Part shown: positions 21,083-33,580 of the stretch, one piece after another
Layout of the letters: the number at the start of each line of letters is the position of its first letter
Position numbering within the stretch: the stretch's first letter is position 1
NCBI GenBank assembly: GCA_033807695.1
Contig: CM066309.1
Coordinates: forward strand, 3,658,001 to 3,722,000
Source: Daedaleopsis sinensis
Taxonomy: Eukaryota > Basidiomycota > Agaricomycetes > Polyporales > Polyporaceae
Reading direction: 5' to 3'
DNA: 64,000 nt
The notes under the pieces: generated by a model
What the model saw: only the letters and a program-made list of their open reading frames with translations
Databases searched by the model: none
Told to the model about the DNA's origin: nothing
Translations under genes and position numbers: made by a program

Positions 21083-23715
21083 ATGCCAGACATCGCTGAA
21101 CACCCGAAGCCCAGGGTCCCCGTCGAGGTCGCGGAGAACGTCATAGACCTACTCGCCGACGACCAACATGTTGAATCATCTCTCCGGAACTGCGCCCTTG
21201 TTTGTCAAGCATGGCTCCCTCGAAGTCGCGCTCATCTCTTCCACACGGTCCACATCGTGGACTTGAAGAGACTGAGATCCCTAAAACATGTTCTACTTGC
21301 CTCCCCAGTACTCTCGCACCTCGTCCAATCCCTCGATCTCGAGGGTATCCCGTTGGAAGAATATTGGAGTTTTGAGGGAGCCAACCACTGGATAACAAGC
21401 GACGTCTTCAATTCTGCACCTCTTGTTCTCCTTCCACTCCTCCCTAATCTGTGCAGCTGGTCGTTCCGCGGGAAGACAACCAATGTCTACTCTTTGTTTG
21501 AGATGAGAACTGTGCTTCTCACAGGCCTTCCGCGCCACTCAGCCATCATCAACCTCAGTCTCGTCGATATCCATGTCGAACGGATGTCAGATCTCGTCAG
21601 ACTTCTACTCGCCCTTCCTTCCCTGCGATCACTGCACATCAATACAGTTACGTTCTCTAAACACGGGACGTACCTGGACCGCCTTTTAGATCGCCTGTCG
21701 GCTCAACTGCGGCTCTCAGCGCTCCAGGTCATAATCGTGTTGTCCTGTGTCCTAGATCCATGCTGACTCGCCGCTTCCTACAGATTTGTAGTGAGCCATC
21801 CCGGTCGTTTTTGCATGTATTGGAGAGAGCTGTTGCCTTCCACGTCAGCCATCTCACAGTCGACATGTACGGGCTGTCCACAACAGAAGGCTATCGGTTG
21901 CACAAGGAACGTGAGTTTCGTCGTCGGTGCCTATTGATTCTGAGCTCGAAAATAATGGTATGTTCGTAGCACATAAGGCTATCCCACCAAAATCACTTGC
22001 GTCCTATTGCAGCCTCGTGAAGCTGACATTGACGGTCTGGGACGGCTCACCTGGAGACCCTTTCATTGACATAGACTATGTCAGGCATATCATTGAAGTC
22101 GCGTTACCCCCCACCGTCTCGACACTCAACATCGACCTAACACACTTCAGCTCATTGTCAAGGGCTCTCAGTGATCCAGAATCATCGACTACGAAGTTGC
22201 ATTGGCAGCGGTTGGATCAAGTCCTGACTGTGGCTAGAGACCTGCACCCTCGCCTTCGCAACATTGGAGTCATATTACCGAGGACATCACAGAAACACAC
22301 CGATCGGTGGACGTTAGCCATCAAAGCTCTTTTACCCAAGTCAATAGCACGGTCTATATGTGATATTGTGTCCAATGTCGGTGAGTCAATACATCTCTAG
22401 TATATGACGCTGAATTCTGACAGCAGAGCTTGCGCTGGCAGACTATGTCACGTCCCGCTGTACATACCAGCACCGCATTATGGGGGAGTCTCTCAACATG
22501 CTCGCCGCTGATCCTACAGGCACACTGATAGTGAGCTTCAGCCCCGACTCAATATACTTCTGGGAGCTCGAGTTTGAGACTCTCCATCATAAAATGTTTA
22601 TGCCGGGGGACCCACATGGTCTGGTCCCTGTATATGCCTCGCAACATGCTCCGTACATCATCATCACCCCCTTCGAGAAGAACGTCTTAATCGTTCTCGA
22701 TCAGTATACAAGCACTTATTATCACAATTCGCCCGACGACAGCAAATATCTCACCCACGTCTTCTGCGGCTCACCTTTTACGGTTATCTCTATCTCTACC
22801 GACGGCCGGGTGCGCGCGGTCTCCATGGACAGCCGGGTGCTCGTGGTCTCCATGGACAGCCGGGTGCGCGCGGTCTCCATGGACACTATCCGCGGGCGAT
22901 CTCCAGACATCATACCGAGCGTCCCAGCCCATGTCCATCCCGCATCTTCTAGACTTCGTGCAGGTTCATTCGCGGTCTCCGCCGACGAGCGGTGGCTCGC
23001 TGACTGGCACACACCGGGAATGGTACTCGTGTGGAACGTCGTCCCCAAGGCCCCGACACTCCATTCACAATTCACCTTCCCGTCATTCTCAGCCCACACC
23101 TCCGAGAAGCCCGGTCTCGAACCGGAGTTCCTCCTGACCGCCACATTCGATCGCCCGGAAGAGACTAGCCACAGTCTGTGCCATCTTGTCGGCGTGTCGA
23201 ATCGCGGTGCGATATGGCGGTGGGATGTCGAGAAGGGGGCGCCGGTACACTGTCCGTGGAAGCTCCCGTACGCATCAGAACTCTCCTCCGGCACCTCGTC
23301 CATCGCGTTCTCTCGCTCGGGACTCCGTCTTGCCTGGATATGTCCGGACCAGGGCTCATCGCGGTCTTCTCGAGGCTCTTCGACAGTCCGTGTCATCGAC
23401 CTATCCGGATCTCGACCGACAGGCGGACGTCGTGCTCGGAGTGTCGAACTCGAAGGACACGATGGGGCTGTCAATGCTTTCGCACTCAATCCTCGAGGCG
23501 ACTACATCGCGACCGCTTCTGCCGACGGCACGGTGCGTCTTTGGAGGACGGAGGACGGAGAGTGTATCCGAGCCTTCACGGAGCACGAGGCGGCGGTGAC
23601 GCATGTCGTGATCTCGGCCGACGGCAGGATCCTCGCGTCTGGAGCAGAAAACGGGACGGTGTGCGTGAAGAAGATGGCGGAGATCCTGTCGAACACGGAG
23701 GAGAACGAGGGTTAG
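21083..23715 (+). CDS. F-box/WD40 protein FW3
   Basis: Probable SCF adaptor. Exons are 21083-21727, 21784-21910, 21970-22380 and 22442-23715, giving 818 residues. The F-box is PVEVAENVIDLLADDQ with CALVCQAWLPRSR. Exon 2 is 9-12 bases shorter than in its neighbours. Intron 1 has the weak donor GTCATA (GTCAAG in FW4 and FW5, GTAAG or GTAAA elsewhere). The propeller contains a 27-base in-frame triplication at 22801-22881. The last blades begin LEGHDGAVNAFALNPRGDYI and TEHEAAVTHVVISADGRIL. The start (MPDIAEHPKPRV) differs from the MxxALHLKP pattern of the others, matching its unusual upstream region. Confidence 0.88.
22801..22881 (+). repeat. 27-bp in-frame triplication in FW3
   Basis: Three 27-base units encode variants of SRVRAVSMD. 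The sister genes have one unit here. The copies differ slightly, the middle one reading SRVLVVSMD, so the change is not a sequencing stutter. It would lengthen a loop or strand pair between two propeller blades. Confidence 0.88.
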
Positions 23716-23796
23716 AACTTGTTGTGCGGGAGTCGGAGGTACAACCCCCAAGGTGAGTAACACTTTCTTGATTGACCACCGTTACCTGCCTACCTA

Positions 23797-24135
23797 CCTG
23801 TCGAACGGTGGAGAGTATGCACGCGGCACCTAGCTATGTCTGCTGCTCACTGCGCCGCAGACTACACTTTATGTATGCGGCGGCATGAACAATATCAGTC
23901 ATTTGTGCAAGTTGTCCTTCAGGATTCAGATGTTAACACCCTGTTCTCACATTATAACTCGAATCTGATATCGTACATCGTCCGTCCGAACATTCTGCCT
24001 CTACGCGTGCCGGGCACTATATACGACGGTACCAAACAAACCGTCATCAACTCGATGCATGTGACGAAACTTGTTCATGGTCAAATCTCTGACATGCGCG
24101 ATTTCAGCTCATGTATTGACTACGCGAGACGATGT
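23797..24135. other. Inverted segment of the FW 3' flank
   Basis: Read in reverse complement, this stretch matches the forward 3' flank of FW4 at about 30205-30520. Shared landmarks include GCCGCCGCATACATAAAGTG, CGATATCAGATTCGAG-like and CATGAGCTGAAATCGCGCAT. In the other spacers the block runs forward. So a local inversion of roughly 340 bases took place behind FW3. Both ends were set by eye to within about 10 bases. Confidence 0.82.
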
Positions 24136-24169
24136 TGAGCAGTGCACACTGGACCACCGAGCCGAGCGG

Positions 24170-25240
24170 AACAGCCGAGTCTGCCACCACTCGTCCACGG
24201 GGGCGGTCCTGTTCGGGGTATGCGGAAGCCCGGCGTAGATGCGATGCGGGAGCAGGATGGCTCCAGACGAACGGTTCTGGTGCAGGTCACTGCTCGAAAC
24301 GTCCACGGTCCAAGCTGGTCTGTAGGGACAGACGGATCGTCACGACGAGTAAGAGCAGGGTTCTTGGGGGTGGAGGTCCGTCGCCGAGCTGTCAGGCTCC
24401 TGAGCGAAATTCGCGTCCAAGAGAAGGCTGAGTGAGATTCTCGCGAGGGACACGGGGCGTACGCGAAGCCGAGTGCGCTCTAATTCGTTGAGACCGCCGA
24501 GTTGTACCCCGTGCTCCGAGCGGTGCACATTATACACGGGCACAGTGTCATGAAACAAGTTGACTGCGGGACTCCGGTTGAACGCGCGGGAGGCCGTCTG
24601 GGATGGGCGTTACTCGGACTCTGGCTTCCGTGCTTCCGTGCTGAACTAAATGTTTCGACACGCTGTCTGGCCGTGGTTGGCTCCGCATGAGGGAGCGGGA
24701 TCCCGAGTCTCGCTATTGCGAGTGCGGTCCTTGCTCCGGGCGTCCAAGTTGAGCGGTGATCAGTCCAGACCTACTTCACGCGCGTGCAGAGAGCTCTCTG
24801 CTCGATGTTGCGCGCAGATGGAGGTCTTCTAGTGTGTGCTGAAGCTTTGAAGTAGGGTCGGCGTTCGGGCTCACACCCAGTATGGCGAGAGGGCTGGGGA
24901 GCGAGATGGGGCAACTTGCCAGATGTGGAGCCTAGAACGGGGCACATTACCGATGGTTATCGACATTTCTGGCTGCGGAAGGGGAGTGACAAGCCTCTGT
25001 AGTGTGTGAGCGAAAGAGTGGCGGAGAGACATAGACTATGCTTTGGAGAGTACGAGGTGCGAGGGTGAAGCGCGCTCGGCACAGCGGCGAGGCTAAGAGA
25101 TGATGAGAAACGGAGAGCTGGAGAGCCGGGCTAGAACAGGGAGTAGAGGGGTAGGAGTGGCGGGCGTGGTACAACCACGGGCAGGCGAGGATCTCGATCA
25201 ACAGTGGAGGGATGGACGTAGACCGCACCGTCGTATGAGG
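24170..25240. repeat. Array spacer block, copy 3
   Basis: Starts with CTGCCACCACTCGTC (24181), contains GTTCGGGGTATGCGGAAGCC (24211) and ends with the GTAGTGTGTGAGCGAAAGAG block (24998). It is most like spacer 4 (30838-31900), in keeping with FW3, FW4 and FW5 being close relatives. Confidence 0.65.
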
Positions 25241-25878
25241 TGAGTGCGTGCTGTTGAGGCCATTCCGAGTGCTGTTGTACGCGAGTTCGATAGGGACGCT
25301 GCGAGAACCTTGGTCAGCTCACTAATTGAGAATGCTGTCAGGATGAGTAGGTCTAAGGCTCGTGAAGCGTGAGAGTACGTCCATATATGCTTTGAGTGAT
25401 GTCGGACGCTCGCCGTGACAGGCTAAAGGCCTTGGATTGTGGGTGGTCTGGAGAACAACAAGAGGAGGCGAGTGGCCGTGCAGCAGCTGCCACTGAGGAG
25501 ACAGAGAGAGGCCGATAGAATAGTACAATAGGGATGACCAGTAAGGAGGCACGAGGTTGCCAATTGGACGGCGGAGAGGGGCAGGAAGAGTGGTGTCAGG
25601 ACGCATGGCAGAACGCACCGGGGGATTGTAGCCAACAGCGAGGGTATGAACCGGGTGTGAGCGTATGGAAAGAGCGGAAACGGTGAGCGTAATGCATCGG
25701 ACAACGTACCTGTAAGTATGCGGATCGGAGAGAACTGTAGCACTGGATAAAAGGAGCAGAAGATGATGGTCAGAAAGACGGGAGAGGCTCGTTCACTGAG
25801 AGCAGACGGCGAGTGCGGTGGCTAGCAGGAAGAAAGGCGGAGACGCTGGTGTTCGTTGCGCGCGGGTGGCGCCCGTGA

Positions 25879-25886
25879 TGACGTCA
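25879..25886. promoter_or_regulatory. CRE/ATF palindrome, copy 5
   Basis: TGACGTCA sits in GGCGCCCGTGATGACGTCAA, with GCGCCTCTGTCA after it. It is about 210 bases before exon 1 of relic 5. Confidence 0.75.
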
Positions 25887-26086
25887 AGCGCCTCTGTCAT
25901 CAAGTTGCTCTCTCTCAGCAGTACTTTGTCTGCGTCTTCCTCCTCCCATACTCGCACCCGCACCTGCCATCGACGCCGTTCGTCCCTCGACATCTCTAAC
26001 TCAGCTCACGTAGCATGCTCCCGCCCCCGGTCAATCCGCACACTGGCTGAAAACACACCCAGCGACCGTGACTCTTGCGTGAGGCC

Positions 26087-27360
26087 CGAGAGGAAGAAAG
26101 GCACGAGATTGACGACCGGATAACGCTCGAATGCGGCGTGTGGAAGCTCCTGCTCCTCAGACAGAGCAAATGTGGTATGTGCTCGACTCTCCTTCTCTCA
26201 TCTTCCGCTAGGTGCTCGCCACGCGAGCCTGTGGTGACTTGCTTGAACGCTCGCGTCCGATGCCTCACGCCCCACGGTCGTACTAGCTCGTGATACTTGT
26301 GCACGTCCCCAGATGAACGATCTGGAGACCTATAGGTTGTGCAAAACGGTGACACGAGCCCAACCGTGTCTCTCTTAACCGTCTTTCTACGTACATACTA
26401 ACGTCTACCGGTCTCCAGATCTCCGTTTGGTGTTCCCTCCCAACGCATGGACTTGAAGGCCGATGTGCAAGGCGGCGTGCACACAGCCTCACCCGCACCC
26501 TCTCCCATCGGCGCACACGACAGAAACGATGGCAACCCGATTACTAAAACGTCCGCACCGTTCCCCGTCCGGCTCAGCCATCCGCACGCAGTGCTCTGAC
26601 TCCGCCTCGCCGAGTCTGCGCGTGGTAGAGGCGTATCTCCAACAGCCCGTCGGCGCCGCCACATCCGTTGAAATGCACGACTCGGAGACCCCAGGGATCA
26701 GGCTATGGGACAACTGCTGCGGTAGCGGATCGCTCCCAGAGCGCAGCAGCAACAGGGCCAGTCCGAGTCCTACGTGGTCGAACACGACGTGGTGGAGGGC
26801 GGTCCGGTCCGCTTACTACTGGCTGAGCAGGAACGAGGGCGAGAGCAGCGTTTTGGACCGGTCGAAGCTGGTTGATGTGGCAGATATCTGACATCGCGAG
26901 CTACGCGGTGGACGCGCAGACATTGTGGAAGGTTGAGATTGTGCGCGACGTGTCCAGCTGGCGAACGTTGAGATGGAGCTCGCGCCGGGGTCCATAGTGA
27001 GTACTGTGCGCGTTTCATCTCCTCCTGTATCTGGACGGCGACTCATGCGAACTCTGTCGTGTTCTATAGCTTTCTAGACAGCATCAGACGCATCGCCAGG
27101 GCCCAGCGCGAATATGAGCTGTCGGACTACGGGCGTGCAAGAGTACAGGCTCGTGAATAAATCATTCCGATGTGTGGCTGTCTCGTCTCGTCTACATTGA
27201 GGGTCCCGCAGAACACGGAGCCGACAAGCGCAACGACGGGGGTCTCGCGAGAGCATATGATCTTCAAGTTCGATGGCGCGGCGTTTCCTACTCGAGTGGA
27301 AGCTCCCGAACGGTGTCAAGGTGACGAAGTTCAGCCTGCCCAGCTTCGGACCCCGACCTT
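26087..27360 (+). pseudogene. G-alpha-like relic 5 (unit of FW4)
   Basis: Exon 1 (to 26174) is open: EEERHEIDDRITLECGVWKL then LLLRQSKCG at the donor GTATGT, matching the family's lead into the P-loop, with GQSESG changed to RQSKCG. A good branch site and acceptor precede the next piece at about 26420. SAYYWLSRNEGESS lies near 26810, DIASYAVDAQTLWKVEIVRD near 26900-26960 (helical domain), and FLDSIRRIARAQREYELSDY at 27071-27130. Stops separate the pieces. Relic and FW4 lie only about 180 bases apart, because the tail of the relic is deleted. Confidence 0.78.
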
Positions 27361-27456
27361 CCGTGATATTTATTACCTAGTACTTTTAGTCGATATGAGG
27401 GAGCGCGGTCACTGCACGGAAAGTTCAGAGACCAGCGGCTGCGAATGGACCCCTTC

Positions 27457-27467
27457 TATAAGCGCTG
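27457..27467 (+). promoter_or_regulatory. FW4 core promoter motif (TATAAGCGCTG)
   Basis: Consensus form of the shared motif, 81 bases before the FW4 ATG, followed by TGTCCTTGGGTTTGGCGCG as in FW5. Confidence 0.7.
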
Positions 27468-27537
27468 TGTCCTTGGGTTTGGCGCGTCAATTCACGATAA
27501 CGAATCAGCCTTCCACAGTGGTCACTCATGCTCCACC

Positions 27538-30145
27538 ATGAGTGTCGCTCTACATTTGAAGCCTAGGGTCCCCGTCGAGGTCGCGGAGAACATCATAGAC
27601 CAACTCGCCATCGACCATCACGAACCATCTCTTCAAAACTGCGCTCTTGTTTGTCAAGCCTGGCTCCCTCGAAGTCGCGCCCATCTCTTCCACACGGTCC
27701 GTATCGTGGACCTGAAGAGACTGAGATCCCTAAGGCGTGTTCTCCTTTCCTCCCCAGTACTCTCGCACCTCGTTCAATCCCTTGATCTCGAAGGTATCCC
27801 GTTCGAAGATCCTTGGAGTACGGCCGGGGGAAACTTGATAAAAAGCGACATCTTCGATTCTGCACCTCTTGTTCTCCTTCCACTCCTCCCCAATCTGTGT
27901 AGCTGGTCATTCCGCGGGACGATGCCCTATGGTCACTGCTTGTTCCAGATGAGAACTATGCTTCTCGCTGGCCTTCCGCGCCACTCAGCCATCAACGACC
28001 TCAATCTCGTCAATATCCGTGTCGAACGGATGTCAGATCTCGTCAGACTTCTACTCGCCCTTCCCTCCCTGCGATCGCTGCAAGTTAGCGGATGTATTAT
28101 TTATAATGAAGGGATGTACCTGGACCGTCTTCTAGATTGCCTGTCATGTCAGCTGCGGCTCTCAGCTTTGCAGGTCAAGATCGTGTTGTACCGGATGTTA
28201 GATTGATGCTGATTCGCCGCTTTCTACAGGTTCGCAGTGTTTACGTACGCTACAACCCATCCCGGTCGCTTTTCGATGTATTGGAGAGAGCTGTTGCCCT
28301 CCATGTCAACCATCTCACAGTCGACATGCACGGGATAGCCACGGGATACAATGATAGCAAAGGTGAGTTTCGTCGGTGATGTCTATTAATTCTAAGCCCG
28401 AGAATAACGGGGTACCGTTCGTAGCACATGAGGCTATGCCTTCAAGTTTACTTGCTTCCTACTGCAGCCTCGTGAAGTTGACGTTGACGATCTTGGACGG
28501 CTCACCCGAAGACCCTTTCAGTGACATAGACTATGTTGGGCATATCATTGAAGTCATGTTACCCCCCACCGTCTCGACACTCAACATCGACTTAACACAC
28601 TTCAGCTCATTCGAATTGTCAAGGTCTCTCAGTGATTCAGAATCATCGACTACAAACCTGCAGTGGCAGCGGTTGGATCAAGTCTTGACTGTGGCTAGAG
28701 ACCTGCACCCTCGCCTTTGCGACATTGGGATCATATTACCTTGGGCATCACAGACACGCGCTGAGCGGTGGACGTTAGCCATCAAGGCTCGTTTACCCAA
28801 GTCGATGGCACATTCGCTATGTTATGTTGTGTCCAACGTTGGTGAGTCGACACATCTCTAGTATATGATGCAGAATCATGATAGTAGAGCTGCACTGGCA
28901 GACCGTGTTACGTCCCGCTGGACATATCAGCACCGCCTTAGGTCTCTCGACATGCTCGACATGCTCGCTGTGGCTCCTGCAGGCACGCTGATAGTGAGCT
29001 TCAGCCCTAAGTCCGAAATGGACTTCTGGGACATCGAATTCGAGACCATTCGTCATCCAACCATTCGAACGATAAAAGACACACATGGCCTGGTCCCTGT
29101 ATATGCCTCGCAACATGCTCCGTTCATCGTGGCACTCATCACCCCCGTCAAGAACTGGTTATTCGTTCACGATCAGTATAGAAACGATATTATCAAGTAT
29201 TCATCCGACGGCAGCCAATATCTCACCTACGTCTTCTGCGGCTCACCTTCCAAGGTTGTCTCCATCTCTACCGACAGCAGGGTGCGCGCGGTCTCCATGG
29301 ACAGTATCCGCGAGCATGCTCCGGACAACATCCAGAGCGTCCCAGCTCATGTTCATCCCCCGTCTTCCCGACTTCGTGCCGGCTCATTCGCGGTCTCCGC
29401 CGACGAGCGATGGCTCGCTGACTGGCACACACCGGGAATGGTGCTCGTGTGGGACGTCGTCCCCAAGGCCCCAATGCTTCACTCGCAATTCACCTTCCCG
29501 CTATTTTCAGCTCACATTTCCGAGAAGCCTGGTCCCGACCCGGAGTTTCTCCTGACCGCCACATTCGATCTCCCGGACGAGACCAGCCACAGGCTGTACA
29601 AGAGGCTGTACCACCTGGTCGGCGTGTCGAATCGCGGGGCAATATGGCGGTGGGACGTCGAGACGCGTGCGCCGGTACACCGTCCGTGGAAGCTCCCGTA
29701 CGCATCAGAACTCTCTTCCGACACCTCATCCATCGCGTTCTCCCGCTCGGGACTCCGTCTCGCCTGGATATGTCCGGACCAGGGCTCATCGCGGTCTTCT
29801 CGAGGCTCCTCGACAGTCCGTGTCATCGACCTATCCGGATCTCGACGGACAGGCGGACGTCGTGCTCGGAGTATGCTACTTGAAGGACACGACGGGGCGG
29901 TGAACGCGTTTGCGCTCACTCCTTCCGGCGACTACATCGCGACCGCTTCCGACGACGGCACAGTGCGTCTGTGGAGGACGGAGGATGGAGAGTGTATCCG
30001 AACCTACACGGAGCACGAGGCGGCGGTGACGCTTGTTGTGATCTCGGCCGACGGGAGGATCCTCGCGTCTGGAGCAGAAAACGGGACGGTGTGCGTGAAG
30101 AAGATGGCAGAGGTTTTGTTGAACACGGAGGAGAACGAGGGGTAG
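27538..30145 (+). CDS. F-box/WD40 protein FW4
   Basis: Probable SCF adaptor. Exons are 27538-28173, 28230-28362, 28425-28841 and 28902-30145, giving 809 residues. It starts MSVALHLKPRVPVEVAENII and continues to CALVCQAWLPRSR (F-box). The middle is leucine-rich. Propeller blades include WLADWHTPGMVLVWDVV and the final pair LEGHDGAVNAFALTPSGDYI and TEHEAAVTLVVISADGRIL. Intron 1 uses donor GTCAAG. The last ~0.85 kb is nearly identical to FW5, while exons 2-3 differ more, which suggests gene conversion or a young duplication. Confidence 0.9.
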
Positions 30146-32543
30146 AGCCTGCTGTGCGGGAAGACGGAGGTACAAGACCCACGGGTGAGTGACCTGTGCT
30201 TGATTGCCCGTAGTCGGTACATGAGCTGAAATCGCGCATGTCAGAGATCTGACTCACATGTTCCGTCGCATGCGTCGAGTTGACTACGATTCGTTTGGTA
30301 CTGACGTATATACTGCCCGGCACGCGCAAATGCAGGATGTTTGGACGGACAATGTATGATATCAGATCCGAGTTTGAATGTGAGAGCAGAGCACACATAC
30401 TAACATTTGAGTCCTGAAGAACAAGTCGCATATTGTTCATGCCGCCGCATACATAAAGTGTAGTCTTCAGCGCAGTGATCAGTAGACGTAGCTGAGTGCC
30501 GCGTACATGCTCTCCACGACGACTCGGAGTGCGCTCTTGAACGCTTAGATAGTCCCCGCGGGAGCCGAGCGGCGAGCTGCGCGTCGCGACACCCACGGGG
30601 CACGGCGCAGTATTTGCTGAGGATTTCGTGGCGGCTGGACAGCGTGACTCCAGCCGACTTGGGGGACTGTACAGGCTGGCTCATGGAACTCGGACTTGGG
30701 CGTGCACGACGACTCGAACAGCCAGGGCGCACGTAGCTGCGACGCGAGTGTGTCCCGACTCCTGACAGCAAACATGTGAATAAAATCGATGGTGTGCGAT
30801 CGTGCACGGACAACCGAGAAGCGGGACAGCTTGCATCTGCCACCACTCGTCAATGGGGGCGGCCCTGTTCGGGGTATGCGGAAGCCCGGCATAGATGTGA
30901 TGCGAGGAGCAGGAGGGCTCCTGACGAACGGTCTCGTGCAGGTCACTGCTCGGAACGTCGACGGGCCAAGCTGGTCTGTAGGGAGCGACGGACCGTCATG
31001 ACGAGCAAAGGCAAAGGTCTGCGGTGTGGATGCTGAGCGGTCTACGTACGTCCGTCGGCGTGCGGTGACGCTCCCGAGAGGAGATCGCGTCCGAACGAAG
31101 GTTCAATGAGAATCGGGGGACACGGGATGAAGCAAGGACGAGCGCAGTCGCATAATTGTACCGGCCGACTCGCGAGCCTTAGGCGAGCAGCGTGCGGTGC
31201 ACGCGGTCACCACCGCATCATGATACAGGTCGACTGCGGGGCTCGCGTTGAACGTGCGAGACCACTGTGGTCGTGTAGGATGTGTGGGACTCCGAGTACT
31301 CTGGCTTCCGTGCCGACTCGTGGAAGCAGATGTTTCGACACGGTTTCTGGCCGTGCGACCGCGGCCGTTCGTTCTGCTGAGGCACCAGCGGGATCTAGAG
31401 TCTCGCTATTGCGAGTGTGGTCCTTGCTCCAAACGTCGGTGATCGGGCCGGACCTACTTCACGAGCATAGGGATAACTCTCTGCTCGATGTTGCTGTCTT
31501 CCAGAGTGTGCTGAAACTTCCAAGTAGGGTCGGCGTTGGAGCTGACGCCGAGGATGGCGTGAGGGCTGGGGAGCGAGATGGGCCATGCCAGATGTTGAAC
31601 AGAGAACGGAGACACATTACCGACAGCTATCGAGTATGCTGGCTGCGGAAGGGGAGTTTCGAGCCTCTGTAGTGTGCGAGCGAAGGAGCGGCGGAGAGAT
31701 AGAGGCTGTGTCTTAGAGAGTTGGAGGTGTGCGGGTGAAGCGAGGTCGGCACAGCGGAGAGGTTAAGAGATGATGAGAAACGGAGAGCTGGAGAGCAGGA
31801 AATAGAGGTAGGAGTGGCGGGTGTGGTCCGACCACGGGCAGCCGAGGATCAACAGCGGAGGGATGGACGTGGACCGCGTCGTATGAGGTGAGTACGTGCT
31901 GGTGCTTATCTGATTTATACAGACAGAATCATTAGTTGTACGCGAGTTCGACAGGGATGTTGTGGGGGACCTTGGTCAGCCCACTGAATGAGTATTAGGT
32001 CGAAAGGTCGTGAAGCGTGAGAATACGTCCATTTGTACTCTTGGAATGACGTCGGACTCACCTCGATTTGTACCTCGCGGTGACGGGCGAAAGGCCTTGG
32101 ATTGTGGGTGGTCTAGAGAACGACAAGAGGAGGTGAGTGGGCGTGCAGCATCCAGTGCAACTGAGGACACAGAGAGAGGCCGATAGAATAGTACAATAGG
32201 TATGCCCAGGGAGGATGCCAATTGGACAGCGGGTGGATTGTATAGAACGAGTGTGAGCGTGTAGAAGGGTGAGCGTATTGGATCGGACAATGTACTTGTA
32301 TGTGGATTGTACGTCCAAGCTAGAGAGCGCCGGCGGGGTCTTGAGCACACAGAGAGCAAGGAAATCAGCTGGAATCGAGAGATACAAGAGGAACAGAGGA
32401 TGAGCAGAGGATGACGGTCAGAAAGAAGGGTGTTCACCAGGTGTTCACTGAGAGCAGACGGCGAGTGCTGGCACTGCCTGGCAGGAACAAAGGCGGAGAC
32501 GCTGGTGTTCGTCGGCAGCCGCGGCGCGGGTGGGCGCCCGTGA
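30146..32543. other. Spacer 4 (FW4 to unit 6)
   Basis: No gene is supported. The forward 3' flank (GTGAGT at 30185, CATGAGCTGAAATCGCGCAT at 30219) lies first, then the spacer block (about 30790-31900), then CT/AG-rich sequence shared with spacer 3. Confidence 0.55.
30790..31900. repeat. Array spacer block, copy 4
   Basis: Contains CTGCCACCACTCGTCAATGG (30837), GTTCGGGGTATGCGGAAGCC (30868) and a GTAGTGTGCGAGCGAAGGAG variant (31669). By eye this is the closest partner of copy 3. Confidence 0.65.
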
Positions 32544-32551
32544 TGACGTCA
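32544..32551. promoter_or_regulatory. CRE/ATF palindrome, copy 6
   Basis: TGACGTCA in GGCGCCCGTGATGACGTCAC followed by GCGCC, so the inverted repeat is complete. About 210 bases before exon 1 of relic 6. Confidence 0.75.
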
Positions 32552-32753
32552 CGCGCCTCTGTCAACAATTGCTCTCTCACAACCGTACTATCTGCGTCTT
32601 CCTCCCAGACAGCCTCCGGATCTGCCCCCGCACCTGCCACCGACGCCGTTCGTCCCTTGACATCTCGAACTCAGTTCCCGTAGCACGCTGCTGCCCCTGT
32701 CAATCAATCCGCACACTGGCAGAAACCATGGCACCTGGCAGCGACCGTGACTC

Positions 32754-33580
32754 TTGCGTGAGGAGGAAGAAAGGCACGGGATTGACGACCGGATAATGCT
32801 CGAATGCGGCGTGTGGAAGCTCCTGCTCTTCAGACAGAGAAAATGTGGTATGTGCTCGACTCTCCTTCTCTCATCGCTTGCCGCCCGGGCCTGTGGTGAC
32901 TTGCGACGCTCGCGCCGGATGCCTCACGCCCCACGGTCGTACTAGCTCGTGATACTTGTGCACGTCCCCAGATGACCGATCTGGAGACGTGCACGAGCAG
33001 GACGCACAATGTATGTGTTACCTCGTCCCAGTTGCCCATTCGGACTGGCTGCGAGGAAAACAGACTCGAGATGACTGGTCCACGGCGGCACATCTGCTGT
33101 GGTGTCCGTTAGGCCGTCACTCATCTGCTTCTCTGATTATCACGCTCGGGCTGGTTCTGCTGCATCTCTCGGCGAGAAAACGGGTACATATAGGTTGTGC
33201 AAAACGGTGACACGAGCCCAGGCGTGTCTCTCTTTGGCCGTCTCTCTACGCACATCCTAACGTCTACCGTCTCCAGATCTCCGTTTGGGTTTCCCTCCCA
33301 ACGCATGGAAGGCCCAGCTCGACCTCGATGTGCAAGACGGCATGCACACAGCCTCACCTGCGCCCTCTTCCGCGATTGATAAAGCGTCTGCACCGTTCTC
33401 GTCCGGTTCAGCAATCGACACGCAGTGCTTTAACTCTGCATCGCCCCTCTGCGCGTGGTAGAGGCGGATCTCCACAGCCCATCGGCGCCGCCATATCCGT
33501 CGAAAGGCACGACTCGGAGACCCCAGGCCTACGTGGTCGGACACGTCGTGGTGGGGGGCGGTGCGGTCGACTTTTATATG
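32754..33580 (+). pseudogene. G-alpha-like relic 6, truncated (unit of FW5)
   Basis: Exon 1 (about 32754-32849) reads EEERHGIDDRIMLECGVWKL then LLFRQRKCG before a GTATGT donor, very like relic 5. A second piece (33280-33550) corresponds to the segment before the helical domain. Everything from the helical domain to the C-terminus is missing: the sequence jumps to the FW5 promoter region. The deletion explains the short distance (1.3 kb) between the CRE site and FW5. Confidence 0.74.

Larger units (their letters stand above)
23716..25878. other. Spacer 3 (FW3 to unit 5)
   Basis: No gene is supported. GTGAGT stands at 23753. A segment of the usual 3' flank is inverted at about 23797-24135. The spacer block follows (about 24170-25240). 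From 25240 to 25870 I see sequence that matches spacer 4 (about 31900-32480) and no coding signal. Confidence 0.55.

Noticed and set aside
22722..23489. 255-codon open frame on the - strand of FW3 (and like ones opposite FW1, FW2, FW4, FW5, FW6, FW7)
   Set aside because: They recur only because they mirror conserved WD40 codons on the + strand. They lack starts, splice logic and domains.
24170..32540. LTR retrotransposon as the source of the repeated spacer blocks
   Set aside because: I found no terminal repeats, primer-binding site, or reverse transcriptase or integrase motifs. The blocks keep the same order relative to the genes, as expected from tandem duplication of whole units.
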